Of a DNA stretch of 64,000 nt, positions 1 to 12,142 are shown one piece after another. This DNA comes from Garcia nutans (Eukaryota; Streptophyta; Magnoliopsida; Malpighiales; Euphorbiaceae): NCBI GenBank assembly GCA_947685225.1, contig CANTUV010000051.1, positions 124,001 through 188,000 on the forward strand, in the 5' to 3' direction. Position 1 is the stretch's first letter. Every line of letters starts with the position of its first letter. The notes beneath the pieces were generated by a model. The model was not told where the DNA came from. It saw only the letters and a list, made by a program, of their open reading frames with translations, and did not search any database. Made by a program: the position numbers and the translations under genes.

Positions 1-511
1 TGATTATTTTTTTAAATTATGAACTTCATTTCTTTTTATGAGCTTTATTTGCTTTTCCTTTGGGGAATGTGTACTCAACTTAGAATCTATAAGGCTAGAG
101 TTGATATCCCTTGCTTTTAGGTTTTGAAATGTAAAGTTTAATTTAATTTTTATCTTTATTGCTATGAATGCATATTACTTGCCATTCCATTCATGTTATA
201 ACTATCATTACATGAAACTTATTTTGTAAGTTCTCATTTAATCCAAGGCCAAACTATTTTTACTTAAAATAATCCTAAACCTAGCTCTTGAATCAATCTT
301 TTGGTCAAGGCTAGTGATTTTCATCCATGGGGTATAGATGGAGTCAACTTAGGGTTTTTCTTGAATTTTTCCTTTCCAAAATAAATTTAATTGGCAACTT
401 TCAAAACTATTTTTTATTTGAACCTAGCGTAGCCAACGAAGGCAGAACTTGGCCCAATTTTTAACATTCTAACTTGCATCCTTTGTGGGCTACTCGGGCT
501 AGGGCCTCACA
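1..511 (+). repeat. RE1 5' LTR, 3' portion only
   Basis: This stretch aligns along its length with about 11590-12142, for example in the shared text around the 'gaatgcatattacttgcc' motif at 164 and 11753. It ends in CTCACA directly before a primer-site-like sequence. The start of the LTR is outside the window. Confidence 0.8.
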
Positions 512-513
512 GC

Positions 514-531
514 TGATGACTCTATTGGGGA
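514..531 (+). other. RE1 primer binding site, degenerate
   Basis: The sequence differs from the Tat-type site TGGCGACTCCACTGGGGA (seen intact at 34376) at four positions, all of them transitions. That site is complementary to the 3' end of a plant tRNA-Arg and primes minus-strand synthesis. Confidence 0.7.
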
Positions 532-1447
532 GTTAAATTATTTTTCAAGCAAATATCATTTTAAATGGGCTATGGGCTTAAACCTTTTTCAAATAAAACT
601 ACCTTGGCCTTTTATTAAGTTTGAAATTTTCCTGCACCACTTTTGCATTTACTCTTAGTACAATTAGGATTAAACCCTAGGATAGCTAGTAATATCTACA
701 TGGCAACCTTCCTCAGGTATGTTGGGGGATAGCGAAAGTAATCCCACTAGTAATGAATTCCTGAATACTTTTTGGAGCGTAATAAGTATGTATGTACTAT
801 AGTACCCATGTTAGATTCCTTATCTAACATATAGATAGGTATATATCGCTGCTCTAGTGAGAAAGGACCCTCATTGATTAAGCCACCCTTCACCCCTTTC
901 ATGTAATAATATTAGAATCTAGCCCTGGGTTGTATGTACCATGATAATTAAGCCTTTGTACATAAATTACATTAAACCCTTTTTCCATGCATCCATGTAT
1001 ATTACACTTAAACCTCTAAAAGCCTTTTATAAATATAGAATTTAGGGTATCTTACCTTGTATAATAATACTTTTAAAATAGTACTTCCATGCACTCATGG
1101 ATCCAAAATCCACTTAGACCTTACCAACCTTTTTAAAAGCTAAACACTTAACCCATTGTCTTCAAATTGCATTTGGTCTAATACTTACTATCCCTATTTT
1201 TTTTCTTATAGGAATTATATCATGTCCATTGAAGATAACCCCATCATTGCCTCAATCGTCAATGTAAGGACATCCCTTAATACCTTCCTTTAAGGTTTAG
1301 ACACTCGTCTAACCAATAAGAGCCAATCAATTTAGGAGAAATCCAGCATATTATAGACCATTCCATCTCTGTATGACCCATACTTGCTTGCACTGAGTCC
1401 CTCCTTCCTCTTTACTAACCTTTTATGTTTACCTTCTTTAGGTATAA
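532..1447 (+). other. RE1 untranslated leader
   Basis: There is no open reading frame of note. The block near 709-745, containing 'ttgggggatagc', is matched in reverse complement near 27240-27265, in the leader of another Tat fragment, which supports its identity as retroelement leader. Another ATG at 1222 opens a frame that soon meets stops. A splice-like '...ttctttag' precedes the gag frame at 1440, but splicing cannot be shown. Confidence 0.55.
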
Positions 1448-2052
1448 ATGTCTCAACACCATGAACTTGACCCTGCAATTAAGGCTCACCTGAAAAGACA
1501 AGAGGAGTATTTTATGACCATGATGGCTAACCAGAAAACTAAACAGAGTAAGACTTTAGTTGAACAAAGAAATGCCATCCTCTAGGAAGTTGCAAACATG
1601 ATCAGTCCTGCCCTAGCACAGGTTAACCCACATGCTACGGATCTAAACATGGCCACCACTTATACGACCCACTCACCAATAGCTCCTAGCCATGCCACAC
1701 CATCTACTTCACTTGTGACCCTACATATTATACCACTAGTTCCCCCTCATGTAACACTCGTACCACCTACTCCTACTATCCTAGTCATTTACCAAACCCA
1801 AATGGGGTTTGAACCAGAGCCAGTCCTAGACCCTAGCTAGGGAACTGACCCATTTTAGAAATTGTTTGAGAAGATTGAGGCCCTTGAGAGCTAGATCAAG
1901 AAATTTAGGAGTAATGAGGCTTATGTGGACCTAGATTCTCTAGCCCTCTTTCCAAATGCACGAGCCCCTACTAAGTTTAAGATTCCTATCATGGACGAAT
2001 TTGATGGTACTACCTACCCCAAAACACACATGAAAATGTATATGGGTGTCCT
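1448..2052 (+). pseudogene. gag: RE1 gag, N-terminal part, with stops
   Basis: From the ATG at 1448 one frame runs to about 2052, interrupted by four TAG codons (about 1583, 1838, 1855 and 1892), each explicable as a CAG to TAG change. The end of the frame (about codon 155 on) reads like Tat gag, with a run resembling LFPNARAPTKFKIPIMDEF followed by DGTTYPK; this region normally leads into the capsid-like domain. The protein would form the virus-like particle. The frame stops at a poly-C run and a 2.9 kb LTR insertion and resumes at 4982. Confidence 0.7.
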
Positions 2053-2079
2053 CCCCCCCCCCCCCCCCCCCCCCCCCCC
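2053..2079 (+). repeat. Poly-C run (27 C)
   Basis: An uninterrupted run of 27 C lies at the break point of the RE1 gag frame, 12 bases before the inserted LTR at 2092. Its length may be inaccurate in any assembly. Confidence 0.9.
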
Positions 2080-2941
2080 GAAGTAATCGATTGTAATACC
2101 CCGATCCAAAGTAAGTCACCACTACAATCTTATATAGCAAATTTTACTTAGAAAATTAATGAAATTATTAATTAAAAAAAGGATTATGATAAGATTAACT
2201 AGTTATTTATTAAAATAATCAAAATAAGATTAGCATAATTAAATTAGTAATTAGTAATGGTCAAGTTGTTGTAAAATAATAATTAAGCCAAAAATTAAAA
2301 CCACATTTTAAGCCAACTTAGATTGTATGAATTAATTTAATATATATATACATGGACACATTAAAACCCTAGATTAAAAAATTGGTACAAGTATACATGT
2401 TAGCATCACTTGATATATATTATATATATATGCATGATTAATTTTTGTGTAATGCATACACATGGACTAAGGTAAATATGTAAATAAATAAATATGTGCG
2501 TGTACGTGTATCCTAAACTAAGTATGAACCACGTGTCAAGCTATGAACTTAACAAAGAACCAAATCTTAAGCTCATGTTTAATAGAAACAAGTATCGAGC
2601 CTACATTCAAAATTCATAAACATGTAATGAAAAGATTGGGCAAATGATGATAGTACGATGAAGGATTATTCAAAAGATAATGATTATTATGTATCAAACA
2701 AAACTATTGATGAAAGGTGATGATAATGTTGGGAACAAAAAAACATAATTATGACTAGTAATTAATGAAAGTGAAATGTGTCTCAAGGATAGCTAGTTGT
2801 TTAATAACGTGCAGAGAAAAGAAAGAAGGGCGAGGACAAGTATTAAAAATTGACAAGTGTTGGATTTGGAAGATTAAAGGTTGACAAGTGTAGTTTAAGA
2901 AGCAAATTTAAATCCAGTTTCTCATCTTCCAAAATCGAGAC

Positions 2942-2973
<32 letters not shown>

Positions 2974-3162
2974 CTACACTTAGGCATGGAAGTGAAATAA
3001 AAAAAAATAATAAAAACAAATTGTTATGTTTCCTTAAACCAACATTTGAATTTAAACCTTAAATACAAACTTTAAACAAATTGTTAATCAATTGCAAGCT
3101 AAAAATCAACAAGGTTGACAATTAAAGGAAAAAAAGTATGTGTTTTTAATTTATAAACTTAA

Positions 3163-3309
3163 TCTCGGGATTAAGTTAAAGAAATAGAAATTCTAAAATT
3201 AATTATTATGTTCTCGGCATTAAGTTAAAGAATTAGAAATTCTAAAATTAATTCTTATGTTCTTGGGATTAAGTTAAAGAACTAGAAATTACAAAATTAA
3301 TTATTATGT
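3163..3309 (+). repeat. 49-base tandem repeat, 3 copies
   Basis: Three imperfect copies of a 49-base unit beginning 'ctcgggattaagttaaaga' follow each other inside the inserted LTR. Copies differ at a few positions each. Confidence 0.8.
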
Positions 3310-3605
3310 GTTTTTACTTAAACGTTTAAGGAAAATATTTTAAATGTGATGTTACCTAAATTTAATTGCTATACATTCTAAAATTTGCTAACTAAAATTA
3401 GAAATAATAGAAATTTAGTGCAAAAATCTGTACTTATTTAAAATAATTAAATCAGATTTTTAACTTGGAAATGTGAATTAATTTAAATCTTAATTTAGGA
3501 AAAAATAATTAATTATGATTATACTTATTTTTATATTAAAATAGAGTTAAAATAATTGACACTTAAGTAGTGCACTAGAATTTTATGTGTATAGTAAAAG
3601 CAAAG

Positions 3606-3606
<1 letters not shown>

Positions 3607-3662
<56 letters not shown>
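3607..3662 (+). repeat. (AAT)n microsatellite
   Basis: About 18 uninterrupted AAT/ATA triplets. A (TA)n(CA)n run is also present in the same LTR at about 2941-2972. Confidence 0.95.
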
Positions 3663-4981
3663 GTTTAATTAGCATGTGAATTAGCTTGCATGGAGATTTA
3701 TAAAAAAATATGCTAAATGCAACTTGTAAAAGATATATGAAAATGGATATAAAATTGATTTGAATTAATTACAATTTAAACAGACTAATAAAATAAGGGT
3801 TAGGTTACCCTACAATAAAATATGTATGGTTAGGGTTACTTATTAATATTAGTATTTATATTAATAAATAATGTAGGGAGGAAGGACATAGAAGAACCCT
3901 CTAGTCTAAAGGGCAAAGCATCACATGAGGCTACAGGTGAGTGTTAATCTAATATAATTTTTGACTAGTTCTATTTTGAGCGGTACTATTTAACTAGTCT
4001 TAAACAATTTTTTATTTTTATTTACACCCTTGTTTTGCTACCTTGGATTGTATTTCTATTTATGGGGAAGCTCTTTTTCTTTTGATAATTATTATGGATT
4101 TATTTATCTTTGTTTATTGCTAAATCAATCATTTGATTCTTATGTTACGACTATTTATCAAGCTATATTGTTGTCCTTCTATTAAAATACTATTTATTGA
4201 TTATTAACTATCCTGTTAAGATTGCTTATTGAGCTATTATTATTTGACCTCCACTATTATGATATGACCCAACTCGGGCAGGGGTTAAACCACTGGACGG
4301 TGTACACTGGTATTCTACATGCCTAAAAGGGGGAAGTTATGGCCCTATTTTTTCAACCTATGGCTTCTCTGTTCTGAATGTCACAATATGTCTATTTATT
4401 TCTATTATAACTGTTGTTATATTCTATTTGTTATTCTTATTATAATTTTTGATTATGTTGAGAATTGGTTATTTTTTATTCAAGGATATTATTTTGATTT
4501 GCTGATTATTTTCTCACTCAAAGTATATGTGCCTCGGTGCAGATTATTTTTTTGTTTATCTAACCTAGCTGCACGATAGGTTATGATTCACTGAGTTGAT
4601 GGCTCACTCCTCATCACCATTTTTTTTTTTGGATTAGTGGCTCTATAGGTTGGAATATTTGGATTCTATCTCCTAATTGCTCATTCTGCTTTGTTAGTCC
4701 TTGAAGCAATTTATGCAATAAGAAATAAAGTCTATATCATATTATGTTCTATAGCGCTCCATTGGGTTAAATGTAAAGTAAAAATAATTGCTTATATTTG
4801 TATGACTTGAGGCTCAAGTGAGTAGTATTGTTATATATAATATATTTGTTATCTTAAGTTAAATATTGTGATATTTGATTAAACTGAATAAGATCCAGGG
4901 ATGGTTCTTCATAGTATCTGGTTGCTTTAAGCTGACCTGAGCCCTAGGAATGTCATACCTCCTTAAACTGGGGGTGTGACA

Positions 4982-5996
4982 CTAATGAGGTCCTTGCTTA
5001 GTAATTCCAATAGTCCTTAGCCAAAGCAGCGGTCAAATGGTTTATGGACCTTGACAAGCAAAAGTACCCAACATGGATGGACATTTGCAATGAATTCACT
5101 AAGTAGTACCATTACAATGTCGAGATGGATAAAACTCATTGAGATCTAGTGACCACTAAACAGGGGACTCAGACATCCTTCTCCTTATTCCTTATGAGGT
5201 GGAGGGCAAAAGCAGCACATATGATAAATAGGCCACCAAAGCATGAACAAATAGATATAGTCATCAAGAATTTGTAGCCAGTTTACTAGACCCACCTTTA
5301 AACTCAGTATCTCCCGGATTTAAATGACTTGGTTGCACTGTGACAAAAATTGAGGATTTAGTTCATTAAGGTCAGTTAAAGGATGAATTGGTAGTTCTCT
5401 CTTCCTCCAGGCACAGAAAATGAGGAAAAAATGTTAGCACCAATCCCAGCTCAACTGAAAACCAGAAAAGCTGAGAAGTAGCCAACATAAGTACTCAGTA
5501 GCCCATCAAATTGGAAAAGCATGACAAAATGTTCACTAATTTGGGAATGCCTTTGGGGGTTGTATCCAAAAGTCGATGAAGGCCAAGATGATAGAGCCAC
5601 TACCTCCTACCCTAGTACCAAACCCACTCCCAAAGGGTTTTGAGGCCGACAAGTACTGTGATTTTTATTAGAAGGCTAGTCACAAGATAGATGTATGCAT
5701 CAATCTAAGGCATAAGACATAGGACCTAGTTGACAAGGGTTTAATTCTACCGCCGAGACCCCAGCCTAACATAGCTACTAACACTCTACCCAAGCATTCA
5801 CCACCTACAATCAATTATGTCACCCGTTGTTCAGATGATGATGTTGATACAGTTACTTTGATTCAGTTAGTTCAGCCTAAAGTATATTATTGTGTGTTAG
5901 ACCACAATGACTACATTGATGAGGTCGAAGACGAAGTTTTTGCCCTGACTAGAAGTGGACCAGTTACTCGGCCACCTCCTCCTCGTCCTCCTCAAT
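4982..5996 (+). pseudogene. gag: RE1 gag C-terminal part and start of protease, broken
   Basis: Joined with the part before 2052, this region continues a Tat-type gag. The frame reads KWFMDLDKQKYPTW near 5030-5075, typical of the helical gag core. Further on is a zinc-knuckle-like run starting YCDFY near 5656, with the spacing C-x2-Y-x4-H-x4-C. The end (about 5935-5990) reads VFALTRSGPVTRPPP, a linker before the protease. Many stops and small frameshifts break the frame. At 5997 it is cut by an LTR insertion and continues at 9905. Confidence 0.7.
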
Positions 5997-7207
5997 TGTA
6001 ATATCCTTATACCCTATATATGTATAGCAAATACACCCCGTATATATAAAATACATATATAGAATATAAGAATGTTAACAACTTTATCATTTAAAATTTT
6101 CCATAATTTAAAGAAAAACATTTTAACACCAATAATATATCTTATTAAGTATATAGCTAAATAAAGTAGTAACTAAATTATCAAAAATACCATCATTTAA
6201 AAAAAATCTCTTAGAAAAATTCGCCAGAGTTTTGTTTGTATTTCGGGCATTCCCAAACTATCAAACATTCACAACCTGCATAAGATTCACACTCCCAATA
6301 CATTCTCCTTCATTTATTCAATTCACCAATGTCATACCCATAATTTTACAATCCCAAAGTCACATGCTCATATATATATATAAGATATCTCAAATACTTA
6401 AGTTGCATATTCAAACACTGAATTTACAATGTTAATACATATTAATATACTATATGCATATAATAAGGTACAAAACAAATAATACATGAATTACTGGTGA
6501 TTCTAGTCTGGTGGCAATATCATGCTCCTATCAACACCTCCACATCCTAGACCTGATATGGTCTAGCAGCACTCTCAGTATCTACTCTGTCACCTATGCG
6601 TCAGAGTTCAATCACGCGAAGCTAATAGTCTAGCGGTACATACTTTGGTAGCAATAAATAATGACAATGTACATATAATTCATAGAAAATGTTTTATGTC
6701 TCAATATCATGCAAAGTATATACAATACGCCAGCATGTTATAATCACCAACACACACTGGGCCCATAAATCCTCATATAATAATCTAGTTCCAGCAATAA
6801 TATTTTGGACTATCTTAAAAATAATGACACCGACGTGTCTCTCTCGGAGGCATAATCAATGATGTGACACTAATGTGTCTCGCCCGGCGGCGTAATCAAT
6901 AATGATACCAGTGTGTCTCTCCTTAACGACGTGTGGCATTCCTAACATAGTTGTTTGGAACTAAATATTATATGAAGCCACATACAATTCACATTCATCA
7001 TTTCATACATTATCCTCTCATTCACATTTTCTACATATTTCACCAAAACCGGCTTTGATTCCTTAAAAACTCTAGAAAATTTGAGTATTTGGAAGCTTTG
7101 AGTCTCCCTCCTTGCTCCATGAAATTCGGCCATGGCTTGAAGAGAAGAAGGCAAAGATGATAAATTTAGATGTTTGACTTTTTATTCTTTCTAACCAATA
7201 ATAAATC

Positions 7208-9631
7208 TGTAACGACCCCGTATATGACCATTTGGTACTCGTTCAGCTCATGGTTTCCTGTTAAGGGAGGAGATCACGGGTTCGAATGAGGAAGGCGACC
7301 TTATTTGAGGCCAAATAAACAAATTCTTACTCGGGAACCGTGAGGTGAACGAGTACTGTGGCAGCCTGCTGGGTTGAGGGCTGGGACTACGGTCCACCTA
7401 CAGGAGAAAAGGCCCAATAGACCAGCTGTCGTAAGACTGTGCTAGTGGGGTCGTTACTGTTAAAAAGGCACCTTTTTAACTGTAACGACCCCACCTGTAC
7501 GGTCTTACGATAGCTGGTCTATTGGGCCTTTTCTCCAGTAGGTGGACCGTAGTCCCAGCCTTCAACCCGGCAGGCCGCCACAGTACTGGACTGCGCTCAC
7601 GGGCTCTCCAGTAGGATTTGTTTATTTGGCCCCCAAAGGAGTCGCCTTCCCGGATCGAACACCTGACATCTCCCTTAAGAGAGCCAGCGAGCACAATCCA
7701 GTACCATTTCTACCACTAAAATAAATGTAACACCCTTATACCCTATATACATACAATACATATTTTTCAGCATATGTAAAATACGCATATACGGTATAAA
7801 AATGTCATAGACCGATTTAATAAAATTTTTTACATTTATATTTTTAGATTTCAAATACTAATATATAAAATAAATAGTATATAAATATTCTTTGCTTATT
7901 TTAGGAATCCAAAATAAATATTTTATATGAAAATCTCTGGAAAAAATTCGCCAGAGTTTTGTTTGTAATTTGGACGTTTCCAAAATTCAGCAGAACACAA
8001 CCTGCATAAAGCAAACACTCCCAATAAAAATCAATTCACCATTTCACCAATACTTCTCAATTTCTCCATATTTTCTCAAAATCCTTGTATATAGATATAT
8101 AAATTAACAACACATATAAAATCTCATCTGAACAAATTATTCAAAACATTCTTTACAATTTACATTATATACTTCCAAAAGCATATCATAACATATATAA
8201 TATCAAAATACATTGTAATATCAAATATCTACATGCTGGCAACTGGCACTGATCTTGATGTACCCAAAAACAACTCTTCAAGCTCAATAAATACAAACCT
8301 AGACCTAACCAGGTCTAGTAGAACTATCTGGCTATACCAAATCATCCATGACACCTGCGCGACGAATTACAATCGCGCTAAGCCGAAGCCTAGTGGTACA
8401 AACTTTGATAATAACAATAAAACTCAATGCAATGTCAATGCACAATGCATATAGATGTCACATCATTCTACTTTCTTATATTTTTCAAATATTTCATAAT
8501 CACAACTCATAGCATTATATTGCTCAATTGTATCACAATTCATAATTCATATTAAAGCAAAGACAAGCATGGCTCAAAAGGATCTAATATGCTATTCAAA
8601 TTTCAGAGTTACTGCTTTGGTTCATAATGACACCATGTGTCTAGCCCCATAGGCAATATATACATGGATAATGTAACAGCCCTAGTCTTTTGGACCTCAA
8701 CCCGGCTAGACCCTTAGGCCTCAGTATCTTGGTCCTCAACCCGGCTAGACCCTTAGGCCCCAGTATCTTGGTCCTCAACCCAGCTAGACTGCTACAACTT
8801 TTGAGGCTTACACCAATTCCAACAATTAAAATATACTACATCAAAATCCAAATTCTCACATAATACAAATTTCCAAGGAATTCAAAGAAAAGAGTTGGAA
8901 ACTTAATAGTTTTGGTGGAAATCACCAAAAATCCACTTGAAACTTGTTAAATCCTTCAATTTATGGAGTATGGAAGAATCAAATTCATGCTCCAAACTCC
9001 CATGGAAAACGTCCTAAAGGAAGAAGAAGAAGAAGAAGAAGAAGACTTTTTTTAATATTTCTCTTCATTTTCATCTTTTTTTTAACCATATAAATATATA
9101 TTAAAATAATTTAATAATTAATTATTTAATTAATTATTTAATAAATTAAATGTTCTAAATTCCCTCTTCCATTCAAAAATAATTTATTTTTAAATTATTT
9201 ATTAATTTTGAATTTCTAAGATTTAATTACCAAAATACCATTTTACTTTGACTTTTCTTTTAAAAAGTGTTGACTTTTATATGTTGTATATATTTTACAT
9301 ATATATCACATATATGTTCCATTTTTTCATTTAAACTCCTTCATTTTCATTTAAAACCATTAATTTAATTTATCCATTTAAATTATAATTTATTTTATCA
9401 AATTTTTAAAAATTAGAACTTTTCAAAAATTTGGAATATTACACATATGCACAAGTAATGTGTATCTTATATACACATCAAATGTACCTTATATGTGTAT
9501 TAAATATTAAGTATGTAATGTATTAATCCAACATATACAATTAATATACCATATATATATATGTTGTATATACTTTAGATATATATATTGAGTATATATA
9601 ATTTTATATTTCCAAAATCACGGATGTTACA
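7208..9631 (-). mobile_element. Nested LTR (minus) with AAATC duplication
   Basis: AAATC occurs at 7203-7207 and again at 9632-9636, with TGTAAC at the left end and GTTACA at the right. The part 7726-9443 aligns in reverse with the RE2 LTR but lacks about 1.3 kb of its middle. A further 188 bases (9444-9631) follow the point where the RE2-type LTR would begin, so the unit may be composite. It contains three copies of a 39-base motif (8690-8790, core 'ctcaacccggctagaccc') that occurs twice in RE2 LTRs. A (GAA)n run lies at 9013-9043. Confidence 0.65.
7214..7725. repeat. 0.5 kb foldback inverted repeat with tRNA-like promoter boxes
   Basis: The left arm (about 7210-7458) and right arm (about 7480-7712) are reverse complements of each other with scattered differences, and meet at a near-perfect palindrome around GTTAAAAAGG/CCTTTTTAAC (about 7460-7480). 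The left arm contains 'cagctcatggtttc' and 'gggttcgaatg', which resemble RNA polymerase III A and B boxes; the right arm has 'gtgttcgatcc' in reverse. The unit ends in an A-rich 'ctaaaataaa' and is flanked by TGTAAC (7208-7213 and 7726-7731), a possible target duplication. This is best read as two tRNA-derived SINE copies joined tail to tail, or as a foldback element. Confidence 0.65.
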
Positions 9632-9904
9632 AAATCTATATAATTAATTAATGATATAATTAATTAATTAATTAATGATATATTTTCATTATTCCATCCA
9701 AAATAATTTTTAATTTTGAATATTTTTTTACCCTTTTCTTTTTACCCTTTTACCCTTTTTATTATTTAACTTTTATACTTTAAGCATATTTCTTTTATAT
9801 TCAACATATACATTCTATATTTCGTACTTCCACATCTCATTTAACTCTGAGAATTATTTATTTAATTTAATTTTTTTTATCTTAGCAAAATTAGGGTTGT
9901 TACA

Positions 9905-10576
9905 TCAATAGCAGAATTCACTGCCTACACCCCAGCTCGAAGAAGATCCACTTCTAAAGAAGCTCTAAAAGACCTAAGCTAACATCTCAATATGTAGCCT
10001 TCTCATGTCCTCGTACCCCCCATAGACATGCAATCCTAAAATCCCTAGACCAATTTTAAGCCCCTAATGATATAACCTCGAAGATTTGGTGGCCTCCTTA
10101 ACCTAATCCACAAAGGGAGCCCACATAACATTTGATGACAAAAGATATTCCTAGCAAAGGTGAGGACATAATGAAGCATCATACATTGTAGTGATAGATA
10201 AAGGGAAAACTATACCCTTGGCATAGGTTGATAATGGGTCCATCCTGAATGTTTGTCGCTTAAAAGTAGCCGGTTGCCTAGGTATTGAGGCTATAGACTT
10301 GGTGTCATCTAATCAGATCGTTAGGGCTTATGATAATACAAAGAGAAAAGTGCTTGGAGTGGCCAACCTGAATGTGACAATAGGGCCTATGACTTAGACC
10401 ATACCATTCTAAGTGTTAGATATTCCTACTTATTTCAATTTACTACTTGAAAGACCATGGATCCACCAGGCCAAAGCAGTCCTATCCTCTTATCATCGAC
10501 AACTGAAACTACCATTTAATGAGGGGGTTGTTACAATTAAGGGAGATCTTAAGGAAAAGTTAGTAAGTCCAAAGTC
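9905..10576 (+). pseudogene. RE1 aspartic protease region, broken
   Basis: After the inserted LTR the Tat polyprotein continues. The best-preserved part (10413-10570) encodes LDIPTYFNLLLERPWIHQ and then a run ending in EGVVTIKGDL, the characteristic C-terminal half of Tat-type protease. Upstream, at 10236-10380, a frame with stops covers the catalytic-site side of the domain. Protease would cut the Gag-Pol precursor. Sequence homologous to reverse transcriptase, expected next, is absent: the frame runs into a purine tract and the 3' LTR within 20 bases. Confidence 0.7.
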
Positions 10577-10588
10577 CACAAAGGGGCA
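10577..10588 (+). other. RE1 polypurine tract
   Basis: The purine-rich 'cacaaaggggca' stands immediately before a TG dinucleotide taken as the LTR start. This is the expected position of the plus-strand primer. Confidence 0.5.
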
Positions 10589-12142
10589 TGAAACCGTAAT
10601 TTCTCTTCTTTTTTTATTGCTATTTTTGGACTATTTTTTCACCTTATTTTCAATGACCATCATTTGGTCTTTGAAACTAAATTTAATTGGCCCTTTTTGA
10701 CCTAATTTTAAATACTATCCTTTGGTCAATAAAATTAAAATTAAATTTGGACTTGAAATAATTAATAATTTAACTAACTTAATTTAATTCAATAATTTTT
10801 CTTAAATTAATTTGGAATAAGAACTTAATTTAATTCAATAATTTTTCTTAAATTAAGTTGGAAGAAGAACTTAATTTATTTCAACAATTTTTCTTAAATT
10901 GAGAAGGAATAAGAACTTAATTTAATTCCATCAATTTTCTCAAATTAAGTTGGAATAAGTAATTAATTTAATTCAATCAATTTTCTCAAATTAAGTTGGA
11001 ATAAGAACTTAATTTAATTCAATCATTTTTCTTAAATTAAGTTAGAATAAGAACTTAATTTAATTCAATCATTTTTCTCAAATCAAGTTAGAATAAGAAC
11101 TTAATTTAATTCAATCATTTTTCTCAAATTAAGCTAGAATAAGAACTTAATTTAATCCAAAATAATTTTCTCAAATTAAGTTCGAATAAGAAAATAATTT
11201 AATTTAATAATTTTTCTGAAATTAAGTTGGAATAAGAACTTAATTTAATTCAATCATTTTTTTAAATTAAGTTAGAATACTTAAATTAAGTTGGAATAAA
11301 AACTTAATTTAATTCAATCTTTTTCTCAAAATAAGTTGGAATAAGAACTGAATTTTCCAAAATCAACTTTTCTTGGGTTTTACTTAAGTTAAACCTAAAA
11401 TGAACCTAGACTTAGGCTCACATAGCTTAAGTTAAAATTTAATTTTCAAAAGTTAAATCAACCATCTCGTATGGTTAGAACTGCATGGGCTTTGATTCCT
11501 ATTCAAATGGTGCAAGCCTACTTTGGATATTAATCCAAGTATCAAGTCCACTTTGTAAAATATACCTTCTCTTTCAACTTTTAATTGATCATTTCTTTAA
11601 ATTATGAACTTCCTTTCTTTTATGAACTTTATTTGCTTTTCCTTTGGGGGAATGTATACTCAACCTAGAATCAATAAGGTTAGAGTTGAGATCCCTTACT
11701 TTTGGGGTTTTGAAACGTAAAGTTTAATTAAAATTTTATCTTTATTATTATGAATGCATATTACTTGCCATGCCATTCATGTTATAACTGTCATTACATG
11801 AAAGATATTTTGTAAGTTCACATTTAATACAAGGCCAAATTATCTTCACTTAAATTAAGCCTAAACCTAGTTCCTGAATTCATCTTTTGGTTTCAGACTA
11901 GTGATTTTCATCCATGGAGGTATCGTTGGAGTCAACTTAGAGTTTTTCTTGAATTTTTTCTCTACAAAATAAATTTAATTGGCGACTCTGAACCATTTTT
12001 CAAAACTATTTTCTACTTTAACAGAGTGTAGCCAATAAAGGTAGAGTAACCTCAGCTCTTTTCTTGAGACTTGTCCCAATTTTTAGCATTACGACTTGCG
12101 TCCTTTGTGGGCTGAGCTAGGTGCTTGGGTTGGGGACTCATA
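10589..12142 (+). repeat. RE1 3' LTR
   Basis: The start is inferred from the adjacent purine tract (TGAAACC). The end is CTCATA, against CTCACA in the 5' copy. The last 550 bases match 1-511. The target duplication cannot be checked because the 5' end of the element is outside the window. Confidence 0.65.
10765..11345 (+). repeat. 46-base tandem repeat in RE1 3' LTR, about 12 copies
   Basis: Imperfect copies of 'gaataagaacttaattta' plus about 28 further bases recur roughly every 46 bases. The array lies in the U3 part of the LTR. It has no coding sense. Confidence 0.85.

Larger units (their letters stand above)
2092..4981 (+). mobile_element. Solo-LTR-like insertion in RE1 gag
   Basis: The block begins TGTAATACCCC and ends GGGGTGTGACA, as gypsy LTRs do. 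The gag frame stops just before it and resumes just after it. No coding capacity was found inside; it contains AT-rich sequence, microsatellites and a short tandem repeat. The flanking five bases are TCGAT and CTAAT, which differ by three transitions and so could be a decayed target duplication, but this is not proof. The strand given assumes the LTR starts at TGTAATACC. Confidence 0.6.
5997..9904 (-). mobile_element. Solo LTR (minus strand) in RE1, itself carrying nested insertions
   Basis: On the plus strand it opens TGTAATATCC and closes in TGTTACA, flanked by the 5-base duplication TCAAT (5992-5996 and 9905-9909), so both ends are firm. Reading minus, the ends match the chromovirus LTR type of RE2 ('gggtata...' near the 3' end). 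It has no internal retroelement domain. A second LTR with its own duplication (7208-9631) sits inside, so the original LTR was about 1.5 kb. A 40-base repeat containing GACAC...GTGTC stems lies at 6826-6925. Confidence 0.85.
1..12142 (+). mobile_element. RE1: decayed Tat-type Ty3/gypsy element, 5' end outside window
   Basis: The element is bounded by two copies of the same LTR: its last 511 bases open the window and a related copy closes the element near 12142. Between them, in order, are a tRNA-Arg-like primer site, a leader, a gag-like frame, the protease region, a purine tract and the 3' LTR. No reverse transcriptase, RNase H or integrase is present, so this is a deletion derivative. Two LTR insertions (2092-4981 and 5997-9904) interrupt it, and the coding part is full of stop codons. 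Assignment to the Tat group rests on the primer site and on the gag and protease sequence type. Confidence 0.8.

Noticed and set aside
4319..4579. 86-codon hydrophobic frame
   Set aside because: It lies inside the LTR inserted in RE1 and reflects T-rich sequence.
7232..7310. Possible tRNA gene because of A and B box-like motifs
   Set aside because: No acceptor stem or anticodon arm can be formed; it fits a tRNA-derived repeat better.
7476..7724. Opposite-strand frames of 60-72 codons in the foldback repeat
   Set aside because: They are within a palindromic non-coding repeat and the two arms differ by indels.
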